NCBI GenBank assembly: GCA_028871475.1
Contig: JAGWMZ010000003.1
Coordinates: forward strand, 1-64,000
Reading direction: 5' to 3'
Source: Sphingomonadales bacterium
GTDB lineage: Bacteria > Pseudomonadota > Alphaproteobacteria > Sphingomonadales > Sphingomonadaceae
Length of the DNA: 64,000 bases
A model generated the notes under the pieces. It did no database searches, was not told where the DNA came from, and was given only the letters and a program-made list of their open reading frames with translations. Below are positions 21,218 to 30,118 of this stretch, piece by piece; position 1 is the stretch's first letter; every line of letters starts with the position of its first letter. The position numbers and the translations under genes were made by a program.

Positions 21218-21235
21218 CCGCAATTGACCTTTGGT
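21218..21235 (-). promoter_or_regulatory. Candidate island operator, pseudoazurin promoter
   Basis: On the minus strand it reads ACCAAAGGTCAATTGCGG. Its first base is 97 nt before the pseudoazurin start. It matches the recurring ACC(A/C)AAGGT motif with a following AATTG. Confidence 0.6.
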
Positions 21236-21236
21236 T

Positions 21237-21776
21237 CTAATTGCCTTCGGGCACGCCCTTCACCAGCCGCTGGCCGGATTCGCGCCAGCCATCGGTGCCC
21301 TCGGCCAGCCACCAGACGTTGGTGTAGCCCATGGCGCGCAGCCGGCGCGCGGCATTCCAGCTCATCCAGCAATCGGCCAGACAGAAGGTGACGATCATGC
21401 GATGGCGGCGCCCCCCTGTCAGCCGCCGCACCCCTTGGGCAAACCAGCGGGCAATGTCGGGAGACAATGTGCCACGCCCCGCCTCGGGAAACCAGTGCGC
21501 GCCGGGAATGGTCTCTCGCACCGTTGAAAGATGCCAGTTGCCCTTGTCGTCGCGGTAGCCGCCTTCTGCCGGCACCACATCGAGCAGCAGCGGTCTGCCT
21601 CCCAACCCCGCCAGTGTCGCGGCATCGATCCGGTGAACCCCTTGCGGCGCCTCATGCACCGGCCCGCGGTAATGGCTGACCCGGTAGCCATCGGCACCGA
21701 ACAGCGCGTCAGCAGACTGGGCGTTTGCGGGCCCGGCCAAACCCATCATCAAAACGCAAACCCAAAACCACCGCAT
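21237..21776 (-). CDS. PQQ-dependent catabolism-associated CXXCW-motif protein (rhodanese-like)
   Basis: 179 residues from ATG 21776, with GGGAG 8 nt upstream; signal peptide MRWFWVCVLMMGLAG ending NAQ. The fold is rhodanese-like, with the characteristic segment TFCLADCWMSWNAARR (CxxxCW) and YTNVWWLAEGTDGW at the end. This family is found almost only next to PQQ alcohol dehydrogenases; its exact reaction is unsettled. It probably acts in the periplasm with the SoxYZ-like carrier and the metallohydrolase encoded divergently. The promoter region between them is only 81 bp and carries two copies of the island motif. Confidence 0.88.
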   Translation of the reverse strand: MRWFWVCVLMMGLAGPANAQSADALFGADGYRVSHYRGPVHEAPQGVHRIDAATLAGLGGRPLLLDVVPAEGGYRDDKGNWHLSTVRETIPGAHWFPEAGRGTLSPDIARWFAQGVRRLTGGRRHRMIVTFCLADCWMSWNAARRLRAMGYTNVWWLAEGTDGWRESGQRLVKGVPEGN

Positions 21777-21796
21777 CCCTGCGTCTCCCGCTTCGG

Positions 21797-21812
21797 ACCC
21801 AAGGTGCAATGG
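21797..21812 (+). promoter_or_regulatory. Candidate island operator, SoxYZ-like promoter
   Basis: Reads ACCCAAGGTGCAATGG, 61 nt before the SoxYZ-like start. It agrees with the ADH and ALDH promoter copies over the first nine bases. Confidence 0.6.
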
Positions 21813-21834
21813 TAGACAAGCCAAAGCGGATGTA

Positions 21835-21850
21835 ACCACGGACCTTGGGA
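21835..21850 (-). promoter_or_regulatory. Weaker island operator facing the CXXCW gene
   Basis: Minus strand TCCCAAGGTCCGTGGT, first base 74 nt before the CXXCW start. It shares CCCAAGGT but lacks the leading A and the AATTG, and overlaps the ribosome site of the opposite gene. Confidence 0.35.
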
Positions 21851-21857
21851 GAAGATC

Positions 21858-22613
21858 ATGACGCAAGCATCCATCCGCAGGAATGGGGTCGAGACACGCT
21901 ATCCGCCCGATCCGCTCGGCTCACCGATGTGGACCTATCACGCCAAAACCGTGTTCGGCGAGGATAGGGTCAGTTTCGACCCGCGCGTCAAGCTGTCCAT
22001 GCCCGATCTGGCGGAAAACCAGCACTGCTTTCCCGTCGCCCTTGACGCAAGGGAGATTGGCGATGTGCGGCGCATGGTCATCATGGCCGATCTCAACCCC
22101 ATTCCGCTGGCGGTAGATTATCGCCCGCTGGCCGGCGCGCCCTATCTGGCCACGCGCATCAAGCTGGACCAGCGCACGCCGGTGCGCGGGGCGGTGCAAC
22201 GGGCCGATGGTTCATGGCTGGTGCATGGCGGATGGATGGATGCCGCAGGCGGGGGCTGTTCGGCGCCTCCCGCCAGCCGGGTGAAGGGAGACTGGGCCCA
22301 GCATCTGGGCGAGATGCGCGGCGCCGCCTGGCCGACCGGCCCCGATGGCACGGCGCGCACGCGCATTCTCATCCGCCACCCGATGGATACCGGCTTCGTC
22401 CCGGGCATCCCCACCTACAATATCGAGACGCTGAGCCTAACCTCCTCCACCGGCACGGTTCTGGGCGAGATGGACATCTGGGCCTCGGTGTCGGAAGATC
22501 CTGCCTTCACCATCATGCCCCGCGCGGGCATGGGGGAAAGGCTCGCCATCGCCGCGCGTGACAGCAACGGGCGTGATTATCACGCCTCGCTCATCGTGGG
22601 AGGGGGCTTGTGA
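21858..22613 (+). CDS. Quinoprotein dehydrogenase-associated SoxYZ-like carrier
   Basis: 251 residues from ATG 21858 (GGGAG 8 nt upstream). It fuses a SoxY-like half (YPPDPLGSPMWTYHAKTVFG, ADLNPIPLAVDY), ending in a Gly-rich Cys segment WMDAAGGGCSAPPA, to a SoxZ-like half (RILIRHPMDTGFVPGIPTYN). In Sox systems the GGC Cys carries the sulphur intermediate; here it may carry a thio-bound group for the quinoprotein relay. Odd point: no signal peptide is visible, and the frame upstream (stop at 21813) has no hydrophobic stretch. It overlaps the metallohydrolase gene by GTGA. Confidence 0.87.
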   Translation: MTQASIRRNGVETRYPPDPLGSPMWTYHAKTVFGEDRVSFDPRVKLSMPDLAENQHCFPVALDAREIGDVRRMVIMADLNPIPLAVDYRPLAGAPYLATRIKLDQRTPVRGAVQRADGSWLVHGGWMDAAGGGCSAPPASRVKGDWAQHLGEMRGAAWPTGPDGTARTRILIRHPMDTGFVPGIPTYNIETLSLTSSTGTVLGEMDIWASVSEDPAFTIMPRAGMGERLAIAARDSNGRDYHASLIVGGGL

Positions 22614-23566
22614 GGGTTTCGCGAAGGACAACGCTGGCCGGGCTTGTCGCGGCACCACTCGTCGCGCCTGTGATGTCGCGCGCCGCCGCGCCGGATTACA
22701 CGATCACGCCAACCCCGGTGGCTGACGGCATCTGGATGATCACGGGCGCGGATGAAGGCATCGCCTTTGACAATGGCGGAGCCATTGCCAACATCACGGT
22801 CATCGCCACGCCCGCCGGCACTGTGCTGGTCGATAGCGGGCCCTCGCTGCGTTACGGCCAGCGTTTGAAGCATGTGGCCGAAAGCCTGACCGGGCGCAGC
22901 GTGGTACGGGTCTATGTCACCCATCTCCACCCCGATCACGGCATGGGCATTGGCGCCTTTGCGCCCGAGATCGTGGCGGCCCTGCCCGGCACGATTGCCG
23001 GTATGAGCCGTGACGGCCAAGGCTTCTCGGACCAGATGTATCGCCTGTTGGGCGACTGGATGCGCGGCACGGATCTGGCGCTGCCCGGCAAGACCATTGG
23101 CGGGGACGAAGAGGATTTCGGCGGGCGCCGCCTGCGTCTGTTGGCGCTGTCGGGTCATAGCGCGGCGGATCTGGCTGTTCTGGATGAACAGAGCGGCACG
23201 CTGATCGGCGGCGACCTCCTCTTTCATGACCGCGCCCCGGCCACGCCCACGGCTGACCTCGCCCGCTGGCGGCAGAGCCTCGCCGCGCTCGACGCATTGG
23301 GGCACAAGGGGGCAATCCCGGGCCATGGCCCCTATGACGGGACGGGCCGACAGGCCATCGCCCAGACCCGGGCGTGGATCGACTGGCTGGATACCGCGCT
23401 CACCGAAGCCGTGCGCGGCGGCATGGACATGGTGGAGGCCGGGAGGATGGTCATTCCCGAGCAGCTGCGCAACATGGCCAGCGGGCGCTACGAATTGCAG
23501 CGCAGCGTCTCGCATTTCTACCCCATGCTGGAGGCGAAACTGCTGCCCCGCGTCGATCAGAGCTAA
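22610..23566 (+). CDS. Quinoprotein relay system zinc metallohydrolase (MBL fold)
   Basis: 318 residues starting at GTG 22610, overlapping the SoxYZ-like stop by 4 bp. A Tat-type signal (VSRRTTLAGLVAAPLVAPVM) leads to export. The metallo-beta-lactamase zinc site is complete: THLHPDHGMG (His105, His107, Asp109, His110), then SGHSAADL, GGDLLF and PGHGPY. In this partnership it is thought to release something from the carrier protein, in parallel with SoxH-like hydrolases. It converges with cytochrome b561; the stop codons overlap. Confidence 0.9.
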   Translation: MRVSRRTTLAGLVAAPLVAPVMSRAAAPDYTITPTPVADGIWMITGADEGIAFDNGGAIANITVIATPAGTVLVDSGPSLRYGQRLKHVAESLTGRSVVRVYVTHLHPDHGMGIGAFAPEIVAALPGTIAGMSRDGQGFSDQMYRLLGDWMRGTDLALPGKTIGGDEEDFGGRRLRLLALSGHSAADLAVLDEQSGTLIGGDLLFHDRAPATPTADLARWRQSLAALDALGHKGAIPGHGPYDGTGRQAIAQTRAWIDWLDTALTEAVRGGMDMVEAGRMVIPEQLRNMASGRYELQRSVSHFYPMLEAKLLPRVDQS

Positions 23567-24087
23567 CCGAGCATCCGGCGCAGCACATCGTCGCGCAGCA
23601 CGAAGTGATGCCGCAGCGCCGCCCCGACATGCAGCAGGATCAGCACGCCAAAAATGATGCCCAGCGGGCCATGGAGCGCGTGCGACAGGCTCAGCACGAC
23701 ACTCCCCTTCGACACGGCAAGCTTGGGGATGCTGAACAGACCAAACCATGTGAAAGGCTTGTCCCCCGCCGAGATCATCGCCCAGCCAGTCAGCGGCAGC
23801 ACCAGCATCAAGCCATAGAACAGCAGGTGCAAACCATGTGCCGCCGTCTTTTCCCAGCCCGGCATGCCATCGGGCAGCGTCGGCGCAGGATGCGCCAGCC
23901 GCCAGACGATCCGCACCAGGCTCAGCGCCAGCACCGTGATGCCGATCGCCTTGTGCAGCGGTATCGCCGGCAGCGTATGGGCCAGCGCATCATGCAGCAG
24001 GCCCAGCGGGATGTTGATGACGATCAGCAAGGCGATCGTCCAGTGAAGGGCGCGCGCAACGCCGCTATAGCGTTGCGCCGCGCTCAT
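23563..24087 (-). CDS. Cytochrome b561-family di-haem membrane protein
   Basis: 174 residues with four membrane helices. The haem ligands expected for the bacterial b561 family are visible: His in ALHWTIALL, His in PLHKAIG, His in [11 protein letters not shown] and His in [12 protein letters not shown]. It can move electrons between periplasmic donors and quinone. It overlaps the end of the acetyl-CoA synthetase gene by ATGA, so it is translated from the same transcript, an unusual partnership discussed among the findings. Confidence 0.9.
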   Translation of the reverse strand: MSAAQRYSGVARALHWTIALLIVINIPLGLLHDALAHTLPAIPLHKAIGITVLALSLVRIVWRLAHPAPTLPDGMPGWEKTAAHGLHLLFYGLMLVLPLTGWAMISAGDKPFTWFGLFSIPKLAVSKGSVVLSLSHALHGPLGIIFGVLILLHVGAALRHHFVLRDDVLRRMLG

Positions 24088-26036
24088 GCCGCCACTCCCA
24101 CGCGGCCCTTGACCAGTTCCTCGACCACCGAGGGATCGGCCAGCGTGCTGACATCGCCCAGCGCCTGAGGCGAGACCTCGCCCTCGGCGATCTTGCGCAG
24201 GATGCGACGCATGATCTTGCCCGAGCGTGTCTTGGGCAGGCCCGGCGCGAACTGGATGACATCGGGCGTGGCGATCGGGCCGATTTCCATGCGCACCCAG
24301 GACACCAGCGCCTTGCGCAGATCCGCACTGAGCACCTCGCCGGCATTGAGCGTGACATAGGCGTAGATGCCCTGCCCCTTGATGTCATGCGGCATGCCCA
24401 CCACGGCAGCCTCTGCCACCTTGTTATGCAGCACCAGCGCGCTCTCGATCTCCGCCGTCCCCATACGGTGGCCGGACACGTTGATCACGTCATCGACGCG
24501 GCCGGTGATCCAGTAATAGCCATCCTCGTCCCGCCGCGCGCCATCGCCCGTGGTGTAGTGGCCCGGGAAACAGGAGAAATAGGTCTGGAAGAAGCGCTCG
24601 TGGTCGTTCCACACGGTGCGCATCTGGCCCGGCCAGCTACGCGCGATGACGAGGTTGCCCTCGCAGGCGCCGTGCAATTCATGACCATCGCCATCGAGAA
24701 TGCGCGGCTCCACCCCCGGCATGGGCAAAGTGGCGCTGCCCGGCTTGAGAGCGGTGGCGCCGGGCATGGGAGCGATCATCGCCCCGCCAGTCTCGGTCTG
24801 CCACCAGGTGTCGATGATGGGGCAGCGGTCCTGCCCGACGACGTGATGGAACCAGCGCCAGGCTTCCGGATTGATCGGCTCACCCACGCTGCCCAGCAGA
24901 CGCAGCGAGGCGCGGCTGGTCGCTTCCACATGATGGTCGCCCTCCTTCATCAGGGCACGCAGCACGGTGGGGGCGGTGAACAGCGTGTGGACCTGATGCC
25001 GGTCCGCCACCTGCCACATGCGCGCAGGAGTGGGCCAGTTGGGCAGGCCTTCATAGATCAGCGTGGTCGCGCCATTGGCCAGCGGGCCATAGATGATATA
25101 GCTGTGCCCGGTGACCCAGCCGACATCCGCCGCGCACCAATAGACATCGCCGGGGCGATAGTCGAAGCACAGCTCATGCGTCAGGCTGGCCCAGAGCAGA
25201 TAGCCGCCGCTGCTGTGCACCACACCCTTGGGCTTGCCGGTCGAGCCGGAGGTATAGAGCAGGAAGAGCGGGTCTTCCGCATTCATCGCTTCGATCGGGC
25301 AATCGGTGTTCGCGTCCAGAACGGCTTCGTCATACCAGATGTCGCGCTCGGGCAGCATGGCGACGGGGCCGCCCGTGGCGCGCACCACAATGACATGCTC
25401 GACCCCGTGGCAATGGCCAAGGGCTGCATCGACATTGGCCTTCAGGGGAATGCGCTTGCCCCCGCGCCGGCCTTCATCGGCGGTGATGACGATGGAGGAA
25501 TCGCAATCGGTGATGCGCCCGGCCAGCGCCTCGGGCGAAAAGCCACCAAAAACCACGGAATGGATGGCTCCGATCCGCGCGCAGGCCAGCAAGGCCATGG
25601 CCGCCTCGGGGATCATCGGCAGATAGACCGTCACCCGGTCGCCGCGCCTGACTCCGGCATTCTTGAGCACATTGGCAAAGCGGCAGACTTCGGCGTGAAG
25701 CTGGCGATAGGTATAGCGACGCGGCTCCTCTGCCGGATCATCGGGTTCAAAAATGATGGCAATGGCATCGCCACGCTCGGCCAGATGACGGTCAAGGCAA
25801 TTGGCGGCCACATTGATGCGACCATCGGCGAACCATTCGATGCCGAAATCGGCCTCGTCAAAGCTGCTGCGGCAGGCCTTGGTCGGCGGGGTGATCCAGT
25901 CAAGACGCCGTGCCTGTTCCAGCCAATAGGCCTCGCCATCGGTCATGGAGCGGTCATGCGCGGCAAGGCGGCCGGCGGCGTCGAAACGTGCCTGCTGCGC
26001 CCATTGGTCCGGAACCCGATACAACTCGTCGATCAT
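24084..26036 (-). CDS. acsA: Acetyl-CoA synthetase
   Basis: 650 residues from ATG 26036, exactly the usual length; the frame stays open 180 bp upstream but without homology. Adenylation signatures are present: [52 protein letters not shown]. The acetylation-site motif is [16 protein letters not shown] near the C-terminus. It makes acetyl-CoA from acetate, ATP and CoA. In this island it would finish the oxidation of ethanol begun by the PQQ dehydrogenase and aldehyde dehydrogenase. A copy of the island motif lies 93 nt before its start. Confidence 0.96.
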   Translation of the reverse strand: MIDELYRVPDQWAQQARFDAAGRLAAHDRSMTDGEAYWLEQARRLDWITPPTKACRSSFDEADFGIEWFADGRINVAANCLDRHLAERGDAIAIIFEPDDPAEEPRRYTYRQLHAEVCRFANVLKNAGVRRGDRVTVYLPMIPEAAMALLACARIGAIHSVVFGGFSPEALAGRITDCDSSIVITADEGRRGGKRIPLKANVDAALGHCHGVEHVIVVRATGGPVAMLPERDIWYDEAVLDANTDCPIEAMNAEDPLFLLYTSGSTGKPKGVVHSSGGYLLWASLTHELCFDYRPGDVYWCAADVGWVTGHSYIIYGPLANGATTLIYEGLPNWPTPARMWQVADRHQVHTLFTAPTVLRALMKEGDHHVEATSRASLRLLGSVGEPINPEAWRWFHHVVGQDRCPIIDTWWQTETGGAMIAPMPGATALKPGSATLPMPGVEPRILDGDGHELHGACEGNLVIARSWPGQMRTVWNDHERFFQTYFSCFPGHYTTGDGARRDEDGYYWITGRVDDVINVSGHRMGTAEIESALVLHNKVAEAAVVGMPHDIKGQGIYAYVTLNAGEVLSADLRKALVSWVRMEIGPIATPDVIQFAPGLPKTRSGKIMRRILRKIAEGEVSPQALGDVSTLADPSVVEELVKGRVGVAA

Positions 26037-26111
26037 GGCATGCTCTCTGTTATCGTGACAAGGTTCGCCAGACAAGCGACGCTCTCTGGTTAGAACGCCG
26101 CTTGCCGTGAA

Positions 26112-26129
26112 CGATATTGGCCTTTGGGT
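26112..26129 (-). promoter_or_regulatory. Candidate island operator, acsA promoter
   Basis: Minus strand ACCCAAAGGCCAATATCG, first base 93 nt before the acsA start, near the stop of the porin gene. It has an extra A and GGC instead of GGT, so it is a looser match. Confidence 0.45.
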
Positions 26130-26133
26130 TGGA

Positions 26134-27552
26134 TCAGAAGAACAGAATTGCGCCGGCAGCGACGGTATCGCCCTTCGCCTTGTTGCCGTTCTGTGCTTCC
26201 GAAACGCTGTGCACATATTCGGTGATCAGCGTCACCCAACCGGTCAGATTGTAACGGCCCTGGCCGACCCAGCTGCTGTTCTTCTTGACCAGCGTGGGGT
26301 TGGCGGCGGCATCGGTGGCATTGGCAAAGGAGAGATTGCTCTCGCCATAGCTGCCGCCCAGCATGAACTTGCCGAAGGTGCCGGTGCCTTGCAGGTAGAA
26401 GCCGTCGCTGTCGCGACGCTTGCCGGTGGCGTCGGTGTCGAACAGGTTGAGCGCCGTGGTGCCAAGGCCGGCCGCGCGATAGTAATAACCCGTCACCGAG
26501 ATCGGCCCATAGCCCAGCTTGGCACCCATATCGACGCCTTCGCCGGTATAATTCACGCCATCGACCCGGTTATGCCGCTGGGTGATGCCCGAAACCCAGG
26601 CACGGATGCTCAGGTCCTCGACCTTGGCGGTATAGACGATCTTCCCCTGGAAACCGGGCGAGGAGCCGGTTTCGCCTGGGCCAGTGAGCGACTGGAGCGG
26701 CTGGAAAATGCCGACGCTGGCCGACAGGCCGGAGAAGGTCGGCGTGGTATAGGTGATCTGCGGCTGGAAATCGGTGTAGATGTAACCCACACCAATGCGG
26801 CCCAGCGAGGTGTTGGCCGGCGCCACGTTGCCACCCGGCGTGCCCACAGAAAGCAGGGTGATGTCATTCAGGATCGCCTCGGACCCGAACAGACCAATGT
26901 CGCGACCGATCTTGAACTCACCCACATTGGCCTTGCCAAAGGTCATGTAGGTCTGGCGAAAGTCAATGCCCGCCGTTTGCAGGGCGGTGTTCTTGCCGCC
27001 ACTGTTGGCGCCGCCGCCATTGGCGTAATTCGCGCTGTCGATGCCGGGGTACATGCCGAAATGGGCGCCCACATCCCAGCCGCCCTGCTTGGTGGTGACA
27101 TCGAACTTGAGGAAGCCGGGCAGCAAACCGTTGCGGATCGCGCTGGTGTTACCACCGCTGGCCACGACGCCGCCCACCACAGCCGTGTTGGCCCCCGGCG
27201 CCTGACCCTTGTCGTGGGTATAGAAACCGTTGATCTGCCCGGCCACCTTGAAGGTCACCCCGCCGATCTCCATGCCGACGCCGCTGTCCGTCATGCGGAT
27301 CATGCGCTTGTAGTCAGCGTCGGAAATTGTCGGCGCTTCTGCCTGGGCCGGCGTAGCCGCCGCGGGCGGCGGGGCAGCGGCTGTCTCGGCCTTGTCGCCG
27401 GCCAGCAGCGACTGATATTCCTCGTCCGTCAGGATGCCCTTTTCATGCAGTCGCTTGAGCAGTTCCGCATTCGAACCCGCCATTGCCGGCGATGCCCCCA
27501 CCGCCAGAGCCAGCGCCATGGCGCATCCACTCAGGATCAGCTGCCTTTTCAT
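26134..27552 (-). CDS. Outer-membrane porin of the alcohol-oxidation island
   Basis: 472 residues from ATG 27552 (GGAGGG 4 nt upstream) with signal peptide ending AMAGS. The N-terminus has a short helical segment ([20 protein letters not shown]) that often precedes porin barrels as a periplasmic coiled coil, then an Ala/Pro linker. The barrel has strands such as [20 protein letters not shown] and [10 protein letters not shown] and ends AILFF. Porins of this kind (DcaP/OprP-like) allow small polar or anionic solutes across. It lies between the beta-propeller gene and acsA in the same orientation, with 94 bp before it. Confidence 0.85.
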   Translation of the reverse strand: MKRQLILSGCAMALALAVGASPAMAGSNAELLKRLHEKGILTDEEYQSLLAGDKAETAAAPPPAAATPAQAEAPTISDADYKRMIRMTDSGVGMEIGGVTFKVAGQINGFYTHDKGQAPGANTAVVGGVVASGGNTSAIRNGLLPGFLKFDVTTKQGGWDVGAHFGMYPGIDSANYANGGGANSGGKNTALQTAGIDFRQTYMTFGKANVGEFKIGRDIGLFGSEAILNDITLLSVGTPGGNVAPANTSLGRIGVGYIYTDFQPQITYTTPTFSGLSASVGIFQPLQSLTGPGETGSSPGFQGKIVYTAKVEDLSIRAWVSGITQRHNRVDGVNYTGEGVDMGAKLGYGPISVTGYYYRAAGLGTTALNLFDTDATGKRRDSDGFYLQGTGTFGKFMLGGSYGESNLSFANATDAAANPTLVKKNSSWVGQGRYNLTGWVTLITEYVHSVSEAQNGNKAKGDTVAAGAILFF

Positions 27553-27646
27553 ATCACCCTCCCGTTTTTGGCCGGTCTTCCGGCTGACGAGAGAGTGGCG
27601 CGGCCCCGAAGACCTCGAAATTGGACTTAGGTTCTCGTTCCTTCGG

Positions 27647-28612
27647 TCAGGGCGCTGCCACCACGCCCCATGGCCCGTGCCCGGCGGGCAAGGTTGCAAC
27701 AGGTTTGGCCGTGGCAAGATCGATCACGGTCACATCGTCGGAAAGGCCGTTGGCGGTATAGGCATGGGCGCCATCGGCACCGATCGCCAGATGCCAGACG
27801 CGCTTGCCGACCGGAACATAGGCCCGGACCTTGCGCGTCGCCACATCGACCAGGGCAATGGTGTTGGCCCGTCCGAGAGCAACGACGGCAGTCTTGCCGT
27901 CGGGCGTGAAACGGATGCCGCAGGGCAGGACCTGATAGTCCTTCACGCCGGGTGGCGCGAAATGGATCGTCTCGACAATCGCATGGCTTTGCGTGTCGGC
28001 CACCTGCACCACACCGCCTGCCTCGGCCGCGATCCACACCTGCCCGCCATCGCTGGTGAACTCGCCATGGCGCGGGCGCAGGGCGGTCTCGACCGTGGCC
28101 GCAACCTTGCGCGAGGACAGGTCAATCCAGTCGACCACATTCTCATCCTCGGAGGTCACCAGCAGCCAGTGCCCGTCCGGGCTTTGCGCCACCCCTTCGG
28201 GCTGCTTGTGGACGGGCACCTGAAAGGCCACGCTGCGCGCGGCAATGTCGATGGCGGTCAATGCGGCATTGTCCTCATTGCCCACGAAAAGGTATTTTCC
28301 ATCGCGCGAAACGAAGAGCTGCTCGGGATCCTCCCCCGAGGGCAGATCGGCGATGATCTTGCCGGTTGCCCGCTCGATCATCTGCACCGCATGGTCATTG
28401 CCAACGCAGACGAACAGGAAACGTCCATCACGAGACAGGGCAATGCCACGGGGCCGCGCGCCGACCTTCCAGGTCGCCACCGGCTTCATCGTGACCGCGT
28501 CGATGACGCTGACGGTATTGCCGTGTTCATTCGAGACGTACAGTGTCTCTGCCATGGAAACAGCGGGGACACAGGCCGAAACGGCCACCATCAGGGCAAT
28601 GATCCTCTTCAT
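27647..28612 (-). CDS. PQQ-dependent catabolism-associated YVTN beta-propeller protein
   Basis: 321 residues with a signal peptide (MKRIIALMVAVSACVPAVSM, then AE). Seven repeats of the YVTN type follow: TLYVSNEHGNTVSVIDAVT, RFLFVCVGNDHAVQMIE, KYLFVGNEDNAALTAIDI, AYTANGLSDDVTVIDLAT. This family accompanies quinoprotein ethanol dehydrogenase clusters; its role is not established, perhaps protein contacts in the periplasm. It is divergent from cytochrome c550, separated by 118 bp. Confidence 0.88.
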   Translation of the reverse strand: MKRIIALMVAVSACVPAVSMAETLYVSNEHGNTVSVIDAVTMKPVATWKVGARPRGIALSRDGRFLFVCVGNDHAVQMIERATGKIIADLPSGEDPEQLFVSRDGKYLFVGNEDNAALTAIDIAARSVAFQVPVHKQPEGVAQSPDGHWLLVTSEDENVVDWIDLSSRKVAATVETALRPRHGEFTSDGGQVWIAAEAGGVVQVADTQSHAIVETIHFAPPGVKDYQVLPCGIRFTPDGKTAVVALGRANTIALVDVATRKVRAYVPVGKRVWHLAIGADGAHAYTANGLSDDVTVIDLATAKPVATLPAGHGPWGVVAAP

Positions 28613-28653
28613 ATGTCAAGTCTCTACGCCCCTACCCCGAGACTGGGGATAGT

Positions 28654-28669
28654 ACCAAAGGTCTATGGG
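28654..28669 (+). promoter_or_regulatory. Candidate island operator, cytochrome c550 promoter
   Basis: Reads ACCAAAGGTCTATGGG, 77 nt before the cytochrome c550 start, in the 118-bp divergent region with the beta-propeller gene. Confidence 0.55.
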
Positions 28670-28730
28670 CGTCCTCGCCGGTGTCAATACAATCAGCACC
28701 AACCAATCATGATATAAATGAGGTTAGAGG

Positions 28731-29159
28731 ATGAACATTCTGGGTCGCCTGACGACACTTGCCGCTGCCGCAGTGGTCGTCACATCAATCGGTTCCTCCC
28801 TGATGGCGCATGGCAATGTCACGCCCCAGCCGGTCGACACCTCCAGCCTGCCCGACATTGGCGAGGCCTGGCTCAAGCACAATCCCTATCGCGGCAATGC
28901 GGCCGCGGCCAAGATCGGCGAAAGCGCCTATGGCCAGAACTGCGCGCGCTGCCACGGGCTGGAAGCGGAAAGCGGCGGCATTGCCCCTGACCTGCGCTAT
29001 CTGGAACTGGGCGACAGCGGCGATGAATGGTTCATCATGCGTTTCCAGCATGGTTCTTCGCACGATGGCAAGGTCTATATGCCGCCGATGGGCGAAGTGC
29101 TTGGCCAGAAAGCGGGCTGGGCCATCCGCACCTGGCTTGAAACCAAGCATCAGGACTAA
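28731..29159 (+). CDS. pedF: Cytochrome c550, electron acceptor of the PQQ alcohol dehydrogenase
   Basis: 142 residues. Signal peptide about 26 residues long, then a single c-type haem site CARCH (Cys71, Cys74, His75) and a likely axial Met in KVYMPPMGEVLG. The arrangement and length match PedF/ExaB-type cytochromes that take electrons from quinoprotein ethanol dehydrogenase. The next gene starts 5 bp after its stop, and the dehydrogenase follows on the same strand. The gene symbol is by family resemblance and context. Confidence 0.85.
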   Translation: MNILGRLTTLAAAAVVVTSIGSSLMAHGNVTPQPVDTSSLPDIGEAWLKHNPYRGNAAAAKIGESAYGQNCARCHGLEAESGGIAPDLRYLELGDSGDEWFIMRFQHGSSHDGKVYMPPMGEVLGQKAGWAIRTWLETKHQD

Positions 29160-29163
29160 GGCC

Positions 29164-30021
29164 GTGCAGGACCGGCGTGCATTCGTGATGGGGGCCATGG
29201 CCATGGCCGCGCTGGGGCTGGCCCCCGGCGTGGCGGGCGCGGCTCCTCTGGCCAAGGTCAAGGCACTGGGGGTCTTGAGGGTCGCAATCTACAAGGACAA
29301 TCGCCCCTGGTCGTGGCGCGAGGGCGGAGAGATGGTGGGCATCGATGCCGATCTCGGAACGGCCCTTGCCAAGGCGCTGGGCGTCCACGTCGATCTTGCC
29401 GAGCTGATGCCGGGCGATGATGTGGAAGCTGACCTGCGCAATGGCGTGTGGAAGGGCGGCCTGCTGGGTTTTCAGCCGGCCGATGTCATGCTGCATGTCC
29501 CCTTCGACCGGGATTTTGCCGCGAAGAACGATCAGGTGGCCATCGTTGCCCCCTATTACCGCGAAAGCTTCCAGTTCGCCTGCGTTAAAAGCCAGCTCGA
29601 TTGTAACGCTCCGCCGCTGCAATATCGGGGCCGCAAGCTGGCCGTCGAAACCGACTCGATCCCCGATTTCTATCTGATGGGCGCGGGAGGAGGCGTTCTG
29701 GCCCGCGATGTCGCCCATTTCCAGACCGGCTATGATGCCGTTACCGCCCTTGCCACCGGCAAGGCGGACGGCGCGCTGGCCAGCCGGGCACAGATCGAGA
29801 CGGTGCTGGCGCAGCACCAGGAGGCCGCCATCGCCAAGCGCACCCTGCCGTTGCCCGGTTTGAGCTCGCCCGGCTGGGACATCGGCATGGCGGTCAAGGA
29901 AAACAGCCGCAACCTGGGCGACGCCATCGAGGAGCATCTCAATGCCATGGCCGCCTCGGGCCAGCTCAAGGCGATCTTCGCACGCTATGGCGTGACCTGG
30001 ACGCCTGCTCTTGCTGCGTGA
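29164..30021 (+). CDS. Quinoprotein dehydrogenase-associated periplasmic binding protein (XoxJ/MoxJ-like)
   Basis: About 285 residues. The start is taken as GTG 29164, since the signal peptide (RRAFVMGAMAMAALGLAPGV, ending AGA) begins there; upstream residues in the same frame are a shadow of cytochrome c550. The body is a type-2 substrate-binding fold: LRVAIYKDNRPWSWREGGEM, VGIDADLGTALAKALGVHVD, and later ALATGKADGALASRAQIE. Members always sit next to PQQ dehydrogenases and are suggested to help them mature rather than bind a transported solute. There is no ABC permease here. Confidence 0.87.
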   Translation: MQDRRAFVMGAMAMAALGLAPGVAGAAPLAKVKALGVLRVAIYKDNRPWSWREGGEMVGIDADLGTALAKALGVHVDLAELMPGDDVEADLRNGVWKGGLLGFQPADVMLHVPFDRDFAAKNDQVAIVAPYYRESFQFACVKSQLDCNAPPLQYRGRKLAVETDSIPDFYLMGAGGGVLARDVAHFQTGYDAVTALATGKADGALASRAQIETVLAQHQEAAIAKRTLPLPGLSSPGWDIGMAVKENSRNLGDAIEEHLNAMAASGQLKAIFARYGVTWTPALAA

Positions 30022-30029
30022 AGTTTCTG

Positions 30030-30045
30030 ACCCAAGGTCTAATTG
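30030..30045 (+). promoter_or_regulatory. Candidate island operator, alcohol dehydrogenase promoter
   Basis: Reads ACCCAAGGTCTAATTG, 89 nt before the ADH start. A second CCAAGG follows at 30050-30055 in direct repeat. A small hairpin (GGCGCA/TGCGCC, about 30080-30096) lies in the leader. Confidence 0.6.
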
Positions 30046-30118
30046 TTCGCCAAGGGCCAGGTCATAGTCTGTTCATCGAGGCGCAAACCCTGCGCCGGGA
30101 ACAAAGAAAACAGGGAGC

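Noticed and set aside
27613..27634. Island motif before the porin (minus strand AACCTAAGTCCAATTTCG)
   Set aside because: Similar letters but the core AAGGT is broken and the spacing differs, so I did not count it among the copies.
29160..30118. Hidden pqqA-like small gene near the quinoprotein dehydrogenase
   Set aside because: No short frame with the Glu-x3-Tyr motif and a ribosome site was found in the gaps of the island that I inspected.
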